From Rheinheimera sp. SA_1 (GTDB lineage: Bacteria > Pseudomonadota > Gammaproteobacteria > Enterobacterales > Alteromonadaceae): a stretch of DNA of 64,000 nt. The notes beneath the pieces were generated by a model. It was not told the DNA's origin, did no database searches, and saw only the letters and a program-made list of their open reading frames with translations. The position numbers were made by a program, and so were the translations under genes. Shown piece by piece: positions 7,926 through 16,939 of the stretch; positions within the stretch are counted from its first letter, which is position 1; the number at the start of each line of letters is the position of its first letter. The stretch covers positions 558,001 to 622,000 of the forward strand of contig NZ_LXWK01000016.1 of NCBI RefSeq assembly GCF_001669775.1, written 5' to 3'.

Positions 7926-10900
7926 ATGTGGTTGTCTGATGTTTCCGTCAAACGCCCGGTGTTCGCCACCGTCGTCAATCTGGTGCTGATGATTTTCGGC
8001 ATCGTCTGTTTCAGCATGTTACCGCTGCGCGAATTTCCGGATATTGACTCGCCGGTGGTATCGATCAGTACCGACTATCCCGGCGCTTCTGCCGAAATTG
8101 TCGAATCCAAAATTACTCAGCCGATTGAAGATATGATCAGCGGCGTCGAAGGGATTAAAAACGTCAGCTCCAATAGCCGGGTTGGCCGATCCAACGTCAC
8201 CATCGAATTTAATATCAACCGGGATATCGATGCGGCAGCGAATGACGTGCGCGAACGAGTGTCGCGGGTAATGGACAACCTGCCGGATCAGGCGCGGGCA
8301 CCGGAAGTATTTAAAGCCAACAGTGATGATGACACCATCGCCTGGTTTTTACTGTCCAGCGAAAACATGACCAACCTCGAACTGACCGACTACGCCGACC
8401 GCTTTATTACCGAAAGGTTTTCGGTGGTCGATGGTGTTGCCCGCCTGCAAATTGGCGGTGAACGTAAATATGCGATGCGGATGTGGCTGGACAAAGACGC
8501 CATGGCGTCACGTGGCGTGACAGTGCAGGATATTGAAAACGTGCTGCGCAACGAAAACGTCGAATTGCCTGCCGGTAATGTTAAATCGTCTGATCGCGAT
8601 TTTATCGTGCGGGTGGTTCGTACCTACAAAACCCAGGATGATTTCCGTCGGCTAGTGGTTAAAAAAGGCGACAACAATTATCTGGTTCGTCTGGGTGAAG
8701 TCGCCGAAGTGGTGCTTGCATCCGAAGATGAAGAAAGCGAATTTCGCAGTGACGGCAAAAGTGTGTTGGGCATTGGCATCATCAAGCAATCCAAAGCCAA
8801 TACGCTGGATGTGGTGAAAAATGCCCGCGCTGAAGCGGAACGCATCAAAGCAACCTTGCCAGCCGGCACCACCATTGTCAGTGGCTATGACTCCTCGGTA
8901 TTTATTGCCGAATCTATTCACGAAGTTTACAACACCCTTGGCATTGCCCTGCTGTTGGTGGTGGTAGTGATTTTTGCCTTCCTGGGTAATTTACGGGCGA
9001 CCTTTATTCCTGCCGTCACGGTGCCGGTAGCGTTAATCAGCGCCATTACCGTGCTGTATGCACTGGATTTTTCGATTAACTTATTGACGTTACTGGCGAT
9101 GGTGCTGGCGATTGGCCTGGTGGTCGATGACTCCATTGTGGTGTTGGAGAATATTTACCGGCGCATCGAAAACGGCGAGCATCCACTACTGGCGTCTTAC
9201 CATGGCAGCCGTGAGGTTGGTTTTGCGGTGGTCGCCACGACGCTGGTACTGATTTCGGTATTTGTGCCGCTGGTGTTTATGCAAGGTGACCTGGGTAAAC
9301 TCTTTACCGAATTTGCCCTGGCAGTAGCTGCTGCAGTGGCATTTTCTGCGGTTGCAGCTTTAACCCTGACGCCGATGTTGTGTAGCAAAATGTTGACCCG
9401 GCAAAAACGCGAAAGCAAATTCAGTGCCTTTTTGCACCGTCGTTTTGCCGCCATTGAAGCAGGTTATCTGGCGCAGTTAAAACATGTGACCACCCATAAA
9501 TGGCCGACCTTTGCCGTGCTGGCGCTGTGTTTTATCGCCAGCGCGATGCTGGTAAAAATCATCCCGTCTGAGCTCGCGCCCCAAGAAGATCGCGGCACCT
9601 TTTTTGTGATGATGAGCCCGGTTGAAGGCGCCAGCTACAGCAGCAACAGCCGCAATATGAAGCTGATTGAAGATATCCTGCTGCCCTACTACGAAAAAGG
9701 TGAATTAAACCGGTTGCTGATCCGGGTGCCAGGTTTTGGCAATACTGGTGGTATGGCGATTGTTGGTAGTGAAAACTGGACCAACGGCGAGCGTCGCACC
9801 GCAGAATTGATCCCGGAAATCAGCGGCAAGATTAATGAACTGGCGGATGTGCGAGCCTTTATCAACCAACGCAGCGGTTTAAGTGGCGGCAGGGGTGGCG
9901 GTGGCCGACCAGTGCAGTTTGTGATGCAGGGTAATACCTATGAAGAATTAGCCAAATGGCGCGATATTGTGCTCGCCAAAGCCCAGCAAAACCCCAATCT
10001 GTTGATGCTCGACCATGACTACAAAGAAACGGTGCCACAAATTTTGGTCGAAATTAACAGCGAACGGGCTGCTGATCTAGGTATTTCAGTCGGCGTGGTT
10101 GGCCGGGCTTTGGAAGCGATGCTTGGCGGACGGCGGGTCACCACTTTCCTTGATCGCGGTAAAGAATATGACGTGATCCTCGAAGGCGCGAACGAGGATT
10201 TTAGCAAACCGGACAATATTTCGAACGTTTATGTCCGCTCAGCAGCGACCAATCAGCTAATCCCATTGGATAACCTGGTGACGCTGCGCGAAGAAGCCAC
10301 GTCATCCACGCTGAACCGCTATAACCGGATGCGGGCTATTACCATTTCCGCGAACCTGGCACCTGGCTATAGCCTGGGCGAGGCGCTGGAATTTTTAGAA
10401 GAAACCGTTCGTACTGAAATCACCGACAACGTTGGGATAGAGTACAAAGGCGAATCACTGATGTACAAAGACAGTGGCGAATCAACGGTGATTATTTTCG
10501 CGCTGGCGCTAATCATCACCTATCTGGTGCTGGCCGCGCAGTTTGAAAGTTTTGTCCATCCGCTGATCATCATGCTAACGGTGCCGCTTGGCCTTGCCGG
10601 TGCGCTGGGAGGTTTATATCTGGCGGATATGACACTAAACATTTACAGCCAGATAGGTCTGGTGATGATTATCGGGTTGGTGGCCAAAAACGGCATCTTA
10701 ATTGTCGAATTTGCCAACCAGCTACGTGATGCCGGGGTGGAATTCGGCCAAGCGATTCATCAAGCATCGGTTCAACGCTTACGCCCTATCGCCATGACAG
10801 CCTTCACCACAGTGATGAGTAGTATTCCGCTGATTGTCACCTCAGGTCCAGGTTCTGAAAGCCGGATGGTGATCGGGATGGTGATTTGTGCCGGAGTTGG

Positions 10901-11033
10901 ATTTGCCACATTACTGACCCTGTATGTGGTACCGGTGGCTTATATGGCGCTTGCGCGGCATACCCGCTCGCCTGAATCAATCGCTAAAGAACTGGACGCA
11001 TTGCAACAGGCTAAGGATCAAAACATCCAATAG
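7926..11033 (+). CDS. RND multidrug efflux permease (HAE1 type, AcrB-like)
   Basis: The 1035-aa length, internal duplication and twelve predicted membrane helices fit the HAE1 branch of RND pumps. The opening MWLSDVSVKRPVFATVV and LREFPDIDSPVVSI are typical. The proton-relay acids are D401 and D402 in helix 4 (GLVVDDSIVVLEN), and the partner Lys is K921 in helix 10 (GLVAKNGILIVEFA), so the pump looks functional. Two large periplasmic loops lie between helices 1-2 and 7-8; the second contains a Gly-rich stretch (GLSGGRGGGGRP). It works with the adaptor directly upstream; no outer-membrane factor or regulator lies next to it. Substrates cannot be inferred. Confidence 0.93.
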   Translation: MWLSDVSVKRPVFATVVNLVLMIFGIVCFSMLPLREFPDIDSPVVSISTDYPGASAEIVESKITQPIEDMISGVEGIKNVSSNSRVGRSNVTIEFNINRDIDAAANDVRERVSRVMDNLPDQARAPEVFKANSDDDTIAWFLLSSENMTNLELTDYADRFITERFSVVDGVARLQIGGERKYAMRMWLDKDAMASRGVTVQDIENVLRNENVELPAGNVKSSDRDFIVRVVRTYKTQDDFRRLVVKKGDNNYLVRLGEVAEVVLASEDEESEFRSDGKSVLGIGIIKQSKANTLDVVKNARAEAERIKATLPAGTTIVSGYDSSVFIAESIHEVYNTLGIALLLVVVVIFAFLGNLRATFIPAVTVPVALISAITVLYALDFSINLLTLLAMVLAIGLVVDDSIVVLENIYRRIENGEHPLLASYHGSREVGFAVVATTLVLISVFVPLVFMQGDLGKLFTEFALAVAAAVAFSAVAALTLTPMLCSKMLTRQKRESKFSAFLHRRFAAIEAGYLAQLKHVTTHKWPTFAVLALCFIASAMLVKIIPSELAPQEDRGTFFVMMSPVEGASYSSNSRNMKLIEDILLPYYEKGELNRLLIRVPGFGNTGGMAIVGSENWTNGERRTAELIPEISGKINELADVRAFINQRSGLSGGRGGGGRPVQFVMQGNTYEELAKWRDIVLAKAQQNPNLLMLDHDYKETVPQILVEINSERAADLGISVGVVGRALEAMLGGRRVTTFLDRGKEYDVILEGANEDFSKPDNISNVYVRSAATNQLIPLDNLVTLREEATSSTLNRYNRMRAITISANLAPGYSLGEALEFLEETVRTEITDNVGIEYKGESLMYKDSGESTVIIFALALIITYLVLAAQFESFVHPLIIMLTVPLGLAGALGGLYLADMTLNIYSQIGLVMIIGLVAKNGILIVEFANQLRDAGVEFGQAIHQASVQRLRPIAMTAFTTVMSSIPLIVTSGPGSESRMVIGMVICAGVGFATLLTLYVVPVAYMALARHTRSPESIAKELDALQQAKDQNIQ

Positions 11034-11042
11034 CAAACGGCT

Positions 11043-11078
11043 GGCCTGACAGTCAACAAGCTGCCAGGCCTTGTTTCA
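11043..11078 (+). terminator. Probable terminator of the RND operon
   Basis: Ten bases after the pump stop codon, GGCCTGACAG pairs with CTGCCAGGCC across a short loop and is followed by TTGTTTC. The T-tract is interrupted, so it is a moderate terminator at best. Confidence 0.55.
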
Positions 11079-11201
11079 TTCAACCGTGTTAAATAGTCGA
11101 TGGTTAAATGTTCGGTATTAAATTTGTCAGCGCTAAGTTTGGCATAATTTCAGAAACAGCCTAAGCTTTGGATCTGGCTCACGTGACAAGGAATGACACA
11201 G

Positions 11202-12233
11202 ATGATTGATGCACAGCGCAGCAGCCAAAGATGGATTTTCTGGTTACTTTTAATCATCGCATCCATTTATCTGGCACTGACCCTGAACTGGGTTTTAAAC
11301 AACAAACAACAACAGTACAAACTGCAAACCACGCTCAACGCATTGCCGTTGCTGCTGCCAGTCCAGCAACTGACGCAACAACTGCAGACCGAACGCGGCA
11401 TGTTAGCCGGGTTCGCCACCCAGCAATTACCTTCGCGCCCCCCGATCGAATTACAACAATTGCAGACGGATGCGGCATGGCGCGATCTGGAATTAACGCT
11501 TGCAGACCAGCAGGCCATCAGCGAAACCGCTCCGGATTATCTGAAGACTCTGCCGGAGAAAACTCAGTTACTGTTGCTACGTCAGCGAATTTCTGATCAG
11601 CAGCTCAATAGTAGCGACATCAAACGGGCATATTCAGCTTTGTTGCGACCATTATTGGATCTCGCTGACTATTTACAGCAAAAAAATGAACTGACCGGAT
11701 TAACCAAGCCATTAGCGGCGATTGTCGTACTGACGGAAGCGCTGGAGCTCGCCGGGCAAGAGCGCGCCACCTTACATGTCGCTTTCGCCGAACAACAAAT
11801 GTCTGCCAGTCGCTACCAGAGTTATGTCATTCTGGTGAATGAGCAAATGGATTATTTACAACAATTTGCCGCGCTGAGTTCGCCAGAACTGCAACAACAA
11901 TGGCTGATGGTGCAATCTCAGTTTGAAAATGGGGCTTTTATTGAACAACGCGAGCAAGCGCTGGCGCAAGACTTTGATGGCGATGCGACCTTGTGGTTTA
12001 CCCTGGCAAGCACCAGAATGGAAAAAATTTACCAATTGCGCGCTGAATTGTGTCAACAATTGCTGCTACAGGCACATCAAATGGACCTGCAACTTGAACA
12101 AGTTTTTCAGCAACTGGTGAAGCAACTGCAATGGTTGTTATTGATTTATCTGCTGCTGATCTGGCGCATTTATCGCCTGCATTACGGTGTTCGTTCAACA
12201 CTGCAGCAGATCCGGCATTCACCGCAGTTTTAA
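11202..12233 (+). CDS. Orphan NIT-domain membrane sensor without output domain
   Basis: A 343-aa protein with a first membrane helix (about residues 12-30, IFWLLLIIASIYLALTL), a periplasmic helical domain of about 265 residues, and a second helix near the end (LQWLLLIYLLLIWRIYRL) followed by only about 20 cytosolic residues. The periplasmic part has hallmarks of the NIT (nitrate/nitrite-sensing) domain: QLQTERGMLAGF near the start, and later LAGQERATLHVAFAEQQMSASRYQSYV and FAALSSPE. In known proteins NIT domains feed kinases, chemoreceptors or antiterminators; here no HAMP or output module follows. I prefer ATG 11202 (AGGA nine bases upstream) over ATG 11193, where AGGA directly abuts the codon. 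Ligand unknown. Confidence 0.7.
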   Translation: MIDAQRSSQRWIFWLLLIIASIYLALTLNWVLNNKQQQYKLQTTLNALPLLLPVQQLTQQLQTERGMLAGFATQQLPSRPPIELQQLQTDAAWRDLELTLADQQAISETAPDYLKTLPEKTQLLLLRQRISDQQLNSSDIKRAYSALLRPLLDLADYLQQKNELTGLTKPLAAIVVLTEALELAGQERATLHVAFAEQQMSASRYQSYVILVNEQMDYLQQFAALSSPELQQQWLMVQSQFENGAFIEQREQALAQDFDGDATLWFTLASTRMEKIYQLRAELCQQLLLQAHQMDLQLEQVFQQLVKQLQWLLLIYLLLIWRIYRLHYGVRSTLQQIRHSPQF

Positions 12234-12362
12234 CTGCCAGAACTAGTGCCGTCACCGCTTATTATTTGTTAGACTGCCAGCCTTCCAGCGTTGTTGCAGC
12301 GAAGGTATTAAGTCTGCTGCAACGCTTTGAATTTATTTCATTTGTCGGGGCTGAATTTCCAG

Positions 12363-13151
12363 GTGTCAAACCAACCACTCATATCCTGTACCAACCTGAA
12401 CTTTCTCTGGCACCCGCATGCCGGGTTGCAGCAGGTTGATTTGACGCTGTATGTCAGCGACCGGCTGGGAATTATTGGCCCGAATGGCGCAGGCAAATCT
12501 ACTTTACTCAAATTACTGGCAGGTTTATTACGCCCGGCCAGTGGTGAAATTCTGTTGTGCGGTAAGCCATTGCCGCACTTTGCTTTATCGGAAAAAGCCC
12601 GCATCCTGGCCTTATTGGCACAAGACACTGAACAAGCCACCGCCAGCACAGTATTTGAGCTGGTCGAGCTTGGTTTACTGCCACACAAGCAATTATGGCA
12701 ACGCACCGATCAAGACGACAAATTACGAATTTCTCAAGTATTGACGCAGGTTGGGCTGGCAGACAAAGCAACAGCCAGCGTTAGCAGTTTGTCAGGTGGC
12801 GAACTTCAACGTGCCCAGTTTGCCAGGGTATTATTACAAGGCGCCCGCCTTTTGTTACTGGACGAACCTACCAACCATCTCGACGTACAGTACCAGCATC
12901 AATTGCTGCAAAATATCGTTAGTACGGATTTGTCGCTGATAGCCAGCTTTCACGACCTGAATCTTGCCGCCAGTTACTGTAATCAACTGCTGTTGCTGCA
13001 ACATGGCAAAGTGGTGGCTGCGGGCAGTCCGGAGCAGGTGTTACAACCAAAGCTCATCAGCGAAGTATTCGGTCGGCGCTGCCTGGTTGATTTGAACCCG
13101 TTTGATGGCAAACCCAGAGTCACCTTCGCGCCGGGAGCCTGCAATGACTAA
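12363..13151 (+). CDS. btuD: Cobalamin ABC transporter ATP-binding protein BtuD
   Basis: An ABC ATPase with Walker A GPNGAGKST, Q-loop LLAQD, signature LSGGELQRAQFARVL, Walker B LLLLDEPTNHLD and a switch His (FHDLNLA). The FhuC/BtuD type and the neighbours btuC, cobO and btuF point to vitamin B12 import. The start is uncertain: I use the GTG at 12363 (262 aa), which leaves a short leader before the first strand; a TTG at 12327 would add 12 residues, and neither has a good Shine-Dalgarno. The last eight bases overlap btuC. A GC-rich hairpin (GTTGCAGC and GCTGCAAC, 12293-12323) precedes it, without the B12 box seen at btuB. Confidence 0.88.
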   Translation: MSNQPLISCTNLNFLWHPHAGLQQVDLTLYVSDRLGIIGPNGAGKSTLLKLLAGLLRPASGEILLCGKPLPHFALSEKARILALLAQDTEQATASTVFELVELGLLPHKQLWQRTDQDDKLRISQVLTQVGLADKATASVSSLSGGELQRAQFARVLLQGARLLLLDEPTNHLDVQYQHQLLQNIVSTDLSLIASFHDLNLAASYCNQLLLLQHGKVVAAGSPEQVLQPKLISEVFGRRCLVDLNPFDGKPRVTFAPGACND

Positions 13152-14142
13152 GTTGCTACGCCCCTTTCGCTGGGTACTGCTGTTATTCCTCCTGCTGTTC
13201 AGCTGCCTGTGGTGCCTGAATACCGGCGCTGTTGCGTTGGACTGGCAGCTATTATGGCCTTGTTTATTTGATCAATGCCATGCTTCTGCGCAGCACCAAA
13301 TTTTGCTGGAACTGCGTTTACCGCGGTTGTTACTTGGTTTGGTGGCGGGCGCAGGTTTGGCTCTGTCTGGTGCTTTACTGCAGAATCTAAGTCGAAATAT
13401 GCTGGCCGATCCCTATTTGTTTGGCATTATTTCCGGCGCCGGACTTGGCGCGACATTAGCGACTTTGTTGCTGCCACAATACGCCATCGCGTTGCCGCTA
13501 GCGGCTTTTGCCGGTGCGTTGCTGGCGATGGTGCTGGTGCTTGGCTTCGCAGCTTTAGGTGGCTGGCAGCGGCTGGATACGGTGATCCTTGCAGGCGTTG
13601 CAGTCAGCTTTTTATTGAGTGCCGTCACGTCCTTGTTGTTGTATCAAAGTGAAGCCTTTGCCGCCAACCGGGTGATGTTCTGGCTGATGGGCAGCCTGGC
13701 ACGCGCAGATTACCAGGCGCTTGCAGTCATCACCCCTTGTTTGTTGTTGTGTTTTGCGCTTGGTTGTTTATACCGGCGCCAGCTGGATGCACTGCAATGG
13801 TCGGATCAAACAGCCTACAGTCTGGGTGTGGCAGTACTTCCGGTGCGCTTGTTGTTCCTGTTGCTGACGGCGGCCCTGACCGCCTGCATCGTAGCTTATT
13901 GCGGCGGCATTGGTTTTGTCGGGTTGATGATCCCGCATTTGGTACGCTTACTGTTTGGCGGCCAAACTCTGGTGCTGCTGTGCGGCAGTATGCTGTGTGG
14001 CAGTATGTTTTTGATCTGGGTAGATGCCGGTGCCCGTACTCTGTTACCCGAACAGGAATTGCCACTCGGCGTGATTACCGCCGGCATCGGCAGTTTGTTT
14101 TTTTTATTATTGTTAAGCAGAAAAGGCCAGCGCCAGCTGTAA
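13144..14142 (+). CDS. btuC: Cobalamin ABC transporter permease BtuC (FecCD family)
   Basis: A 332-aa, very hydrophobic permease with about ten membrane helices. Family landmarks are LRLPRLLLGLVAGAGLALSG followed by ALLQNLSRNMLADPYLFGI, the coupling region GGIGFVGLMIPHLVRLLFG, and the terminal ELPLGVITAGIGSLFF. FecCD permeases import Fe-siderophores, haem or B12; the genes on both sides make B12 the likely substrate. ATG 13144 has GGGAG seven bases upstream and overlaps the btuD stop by eight bases, a usual coupling arrangement. Next comes cobO after 23 bases. Confidence 0.9.
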   Translation: MTKLLRPFRWVLLLFLLLFSCLWCLNTGAVALDWQLLWPCLFDQCHASAQHQILLELRLPRLLLGLVAGAGLALSGALLQNLSRNMLADPYLFGIISGAGLGATLATLLLPQYAIALPLAAFAGALLAMVLVLGFAALGGWQRLDTVILAGVAVSFLLSAVTSLLLYQSEAFAANRVMFWLMGSLARADYQALAVITPCLLLCFALGCLYRRQLDALQWSDQTAYSLGVAVLPVRLLFLLLTAALTACIVAYCGGIGFVGLMIPHLVRLLFGGQTLVLLCGSMLCGSMFLIWVDAGARTLLPEQELPLGVITAGIGSLFFLLLLSRKGQRQL

Positions 14143-14165
14143 TTTAACGCTTCAGAAGGTTTTAT

Positions 14166-14798
14166 ATGACCGAGAACCACCAAGACACTGTTTCAGTAAC
14201 CGGCACACCAACCGCCAGCCGCCATCAACAGCGCCAGCAGAAACTAAAAGAACAAGTCGACCAACGAATTGCTGCTGCCACGCAGGATAAAGGCTTGTTA
14301 CTGGTAATCACCGGTAATGGCAAAGGCAAGTCCACCGCCGGTTTTGGTATGGTGGCGCGCAGCGTCGGTCATGGTAAAACCGCCGCTGTGGCGCAATTTA
14401 TCAAAGGCAGCTGGGAATGTGGCGAGCGTAATTTGTTGCAAAGCCATGGCGTGCCTTTTGCGGTAATGGCAACCGGCTTTACCTGGGAAACCCAAAATCG
14501 AGAGGTGGATCAAACCGCGGCAGAAGCAGTCTGGCAACAAGCCGAGCTTTATCTGCAAGATCCGGCCATTACTTTGGTGCTGCTGGATGAACTCACTTAT
14601 ATGATTACTTACGACTATATTGCACTGGATCGGGTGTTAGCGGCGCTGTTAAACCGCCCCGCCATGCAACATGTTGTGATTACCGGACGTGCTTGTCATC
14701 GCGCTTTGATTGAACTTGCCGACACCGTCAGCGAAGTACAATCCATCAAACACGCTTTTGATGCGGGCGTACGGGTACAACAAGGAGTCGACTGGTGA
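14166..14798 (+). CDS. cobO: Corrinoid adenosyltransferase CobO/BtuR
   Basis: A 210-aa CobA/CobO-type ATP:cob(I)alamin adenosyltransferase, which makes adenosylcobalamin from imported or salvaged corrinoid. The P-loop is ITGNGKGKSTAGFGM. Further family motifs are VAQFIKGSWECGERN, FTWETQNRE, the Walker-B-like LVLLDELTYMI and VITGRACHRALIELADTVSE. The N-terminal 35 residues are a charged extension typical of the family. ATG at 14166 has AAGG upstream. Being placed between permease and binding-protein genes links import directly to activation. Its stop overlaps the btuF GTG (GTGA). Confidence 0.93.
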   Translation: MTENHQDTVSVTGTPTASRHQQRQQKLKEQVDQRIAAATQDKGLLLVITGNGKGKSTAGFGMVARSVGHGKTAAVAQFIKGSWECGERNLLQSHGVPFAVMATGFTWETQNREVDQTAAEAVWQQAELYLQDPAITLVLLDELTYMITYDYIALDRVLAALLNRPAMQHVVITGRACHRALIELADTVSEVQSIKHAFDAGVRVQQGVDW

Positions 14799-15724
14799 GA
14801 GGTTGTTCCGGAGTTCATTGTGTCTATACAGCATGCAAATCATTAAAAATTGCGATAACAGGCATGCTGTTTGCTGGCTTGATAACTGCACCACCGCTTT
14901 TTGCCGAACCCGCAGTGCCCGAAAAAGCCGCCGCAAAACGGCTGGTCGTATTGGCGCCCAATCTGGTAGAACTCATTTTCAGCCTTGGCGGTGGCGCGCA
15001 AATCATTGCCACAACCGATCATGCCGATTATCCGGAGGCGGCTCGCAGCATTCCACGCGTCGGCAATTACGCCGCCATTCAGCTGGAAAAAGTAGTCGCG
15101 CTGCAACCTGATCTGGTGTTGGTGTGGGATACCGGCACACCAGCGGCGGACATCAAAAAAATGCAGCAATTGGGGCTGAAAGTACTGCATTTCCAAACCA
15201 CCAAACTGGAAGACATCGCCAGCCAGTTACTACAACTTGGCGCATTGGTTGGTCAGCAAACAACTGCACAGGAACTGTCCACAGCGTATTTGCAGCAACT
15301 TAACGCATTAAAGAGTCAGTATCAGACACAACCACCTGTCAGCGTATTTTACGAATTATGGGACAACCCACTGTCGACGATTAGCCGTGATGCCTGGCCG
15401 CAGCAGCATTTGAACGTCTGTGGCGTGAAGAATATTTTTGAAAATGCCAGCGCTGCTTATCCACAAGTAGGCCTGGAACAGGTGATTGCTGCCAATCCGG
15501 CGTTAATTATTCAACCAATTTCTGAAAATGAGCCAAGAACTTTAGTGTCGTGGCAGCGCTGGCCAGAATTGCGGGCCACTAAATATAAGCAAATAATTCA
15601 ACCAGATAGCGACTTATTGCACCGCGCAACCTTACGCACACTCGATGGGGTGGCAACTCTTTGCCGCGAAATTGCAAAAAGTCGGCAATTTTATGCTCAA
15701 GTTCCGGCAGCAAGCGGCCGATAA
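14795..15724 (+). CDS. btuF: Cobalamin-binding periplasmic protein BtuF
   Basis: A 309-aa class III substrate-binding protein. A hydrophobic signal segment (about residues 18-36, IAITGMLFAGLITAPPLF) precedes the mature domain, which opens with RLVVLAPNLVELIFSLGGG and contains IPRVGNYAAIQLEKVVALQPDLVL, two hallmarks of BtuF. A long helix then links to the second lobe (VSVFYELWDNPLSTI). The GTG start overlaps the cobO stop by four bases. The N-terminal region before the hydrophobic core is rather long (17 residues, two Cys), so a downstream start is possible. It delivers B12 to BtuCD in the periplasm. Confidence 0.9.
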   Translation: MRGCSGVHCVYTACKSLKIAITGMLFAGLITAPPLFAEPAVPEKAAAKRLVVLAPNLVELIFSLGGGAQIIATTDHADYPEAARSIPRVGNYAAIQLEKVVALQPDLVLVWDTGTPAADIKKMQQLGLKVLHFQTTKLEDIASQLLQLGALVGQQTTAQELSTAYLQQLNALKSQYQTQPPVSVFYELWDNPLSTISRDAWPQQHLNVCGVKNIFENASAAYPQVGLEQVIAANPALIIQPISENEPRTLVSWQRWPELRATKYKQIIQPDSDLLHRATLRTLDGVATLCREIAKSRQFYAQVPAASGR

Positions 15725-15766
15725 GCAGGCTATTGTGTGCATAATCCAGCGACAGGCGGCGACAAC

Positions 15767-16384
15767 ATGAACATTCAACCAGCAAGCAACAGCACCACCA
15801 AAACATCTAATACCGATAAAACTAACACCGATAAAACCAGCACTGAAGCAGCCAAAGACAAACCATCCGCCGCGGAATTATCCCAGGCCAACCGGCAGGA
15901 ACTGAATCAGACTATCTTGCAAAATCAACTTGAAATCAGCTTAAAATCTGACAACAAATCGATGAGTTTGTTGTATAAAACCATCACCGCTTCCATCGAA
16001 AAACGCTTAGCCGACGATGACAGTGTCGCAGCGCCGGAAAAAACCACCGCCAGCAATCCTTATAGCCAGGATCAGGACACCTCACCACAAGCCACTGCCG
16101 ATCGCATCGTGGCATTTGCCACCAACTTTTACGCCAATTATCGCGAACGCAATCAGGATTTGACTGAAGAAGCAGCGATGGACGATTTTATGGCGAAAAT
16201 TGGCGGTGGTATTGATCAGGGTTTTGCTGATGCCAAAGATATTCTTAAAGGATTACAGCAGCTTGAAGGTAAAGTAGCTTCAGACATCGACGAAACTTAT
16301 GAGCTCATTCAGCAAGGTTTGCAAAGTTTCCGCGAAAAGACGTTAGCTGATAAAGCTGCTGCTCAACCGGCAGTTGCGAGCTAA
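15767..16384 (+). CDS. DUF5610 domain protein
   Basis: A 205-aa soluble protein. Residues 1-50 are low-complexity (Thr, Lys, Asp, Ser; repeated T-D-K-T) and probably disordered. The rest is helical and matches my recollection of DUF5610: TADRIVAFATNFYANY, then MDDFMAKIGGGIDQGFADAKDIL and a final IDETYELIQQGLQSFREK. Function is unknown; related proteins occur in motile marine gammaproteobacteria. I take ATG 15767; an upstream GTG at 15737 is less likely. The gap from btuF is 42 bases, so read-through from the btu operon is possible. A perfect inverted repeat follows the stop. Confidence 0.65.
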   Translation: MNIQPASNSTTKTSNTDKTNTDKTSTEAAKDKPSAAELSQANRQELNQTILQNQLEISLKSDNKSMSLLYKTITASIEKRLADDDSVAAPEKTTASNPYSQDQDTSPQATADRIVAFATNFYANYRERNQDLTEEAAMDDFMAKIGGGIDQGFADAKDILKGLQQLEGKVASDIDETYELIQQGLQSFREKTLADKAAAQPAVAS

Positions 16385-16391
16385 ACCAACT

Positions 16392-16434
16392 GATACATGA
16401 CCCGCTACGCTGATGCTGCAGCGGGTCATGTATC
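16392..16434. repeat. Perfect 15-bp inverted repeat between convergent genes
   Basis: GATACATGACCCGCT at 16392-16406 is exactly complementary to AGCGGGTCATGTATC at 16420-16434, with a 13-base loop. There is no T-run on either side, so it is not a classical intrinsic terminator, though it could block read-through from both sides by structure or mark mRNA ends. Confidence 0.9.
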
Positions 16435-16448
16435 TGCACTAGCGACAA

Positions 16449-16826
16449 CTAGCGGCAAACATAAGTCGCCAGTGCTTTTTGCACTGACATAATATTACCG
16501 TCTTTACTAAAGGTTTTGCTGATTGCCTGCTCTGAGCCGCTCAACCAGATTTTTAAATCGGATTCCAAATCAAAATGACCTTTGGTCTCAGCCGCAAAAC
16601 GCACAATCGACCGATAAGGAATGGACATATATTCCTTTTTTGATCCAGTCAGGCCTTGTTTATCAATCAAAATCAATCGCCGATTGGTAAACACAATCAT
16701 ATCGCGAATAAGCTTAAACACCTGTTCCGGTTTTTCGCCATCCGCCATGATACTTGCTAATTCTTGCTCAACTTCGGCCACATCAACTTCACCGGCATTG
16801 CCTAATAAACCACTGAATAATCCCAT
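16449..16826 (-). CDS. PH domain-like protein (bacterial PH, YvbH/DUF1696 type)
   Basis: A 125-aa cytoplasmic protein that is one bacterial PH domain: MGLFSGLLGNAGEVD, then GEKPEQVFKLIRDMIVFTNRRLILIDKQG, then KEYMSIPYRSIVRFAAET and LKIWLSG. The LTNRRLI-like strand and the S-I-P-Y-R-S-I turn are typical. Such proteins form pentameric rings in one solved case; no cellular role is established. ATG has AGGGA about nine bases upstream. It is alone on its strand between the convergent DUF5610 gene and the SDR gene. The 113 bases upstream hold only its presumed promoter. Confidence 0.75.
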   Translation of the reverse strand: MGLFSGLLGNAGEVDVAEVEQELASIMADGEKPEQVFKLIRDMIVFTNRRLILIDKQGLTGSKKEYMSIPYRSIVRFAAETKGHFDLESDLKIWLSGSEQAISKTFSKDGNIMSVQKALATYVCR

Positions 16827-16939
16827 TTTTTAATTCCCTGTCTGACGAAAACCTTAGCTTAGCCTGCGAGTGACCTCTGATTCAATAGCGAAACGCTAAT
16901 CGCGACGCAGGTGTCAACGCATCGAAATTCGCACAGACT

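Noticed and set aside
12234-12362. Possible cobalamin riboswitch in front of btuD
   Set aside because: No B12 box or 3' conserved element is visible; only a short GTTGCAGC/GCTGCAAC hairpin is present.
12131-12439. 102-aa ORF bridging the NIT and btuD genes
   Set aside because: It overlaps the end of one gene and the start of another in a different frame and has a composition unlike either.
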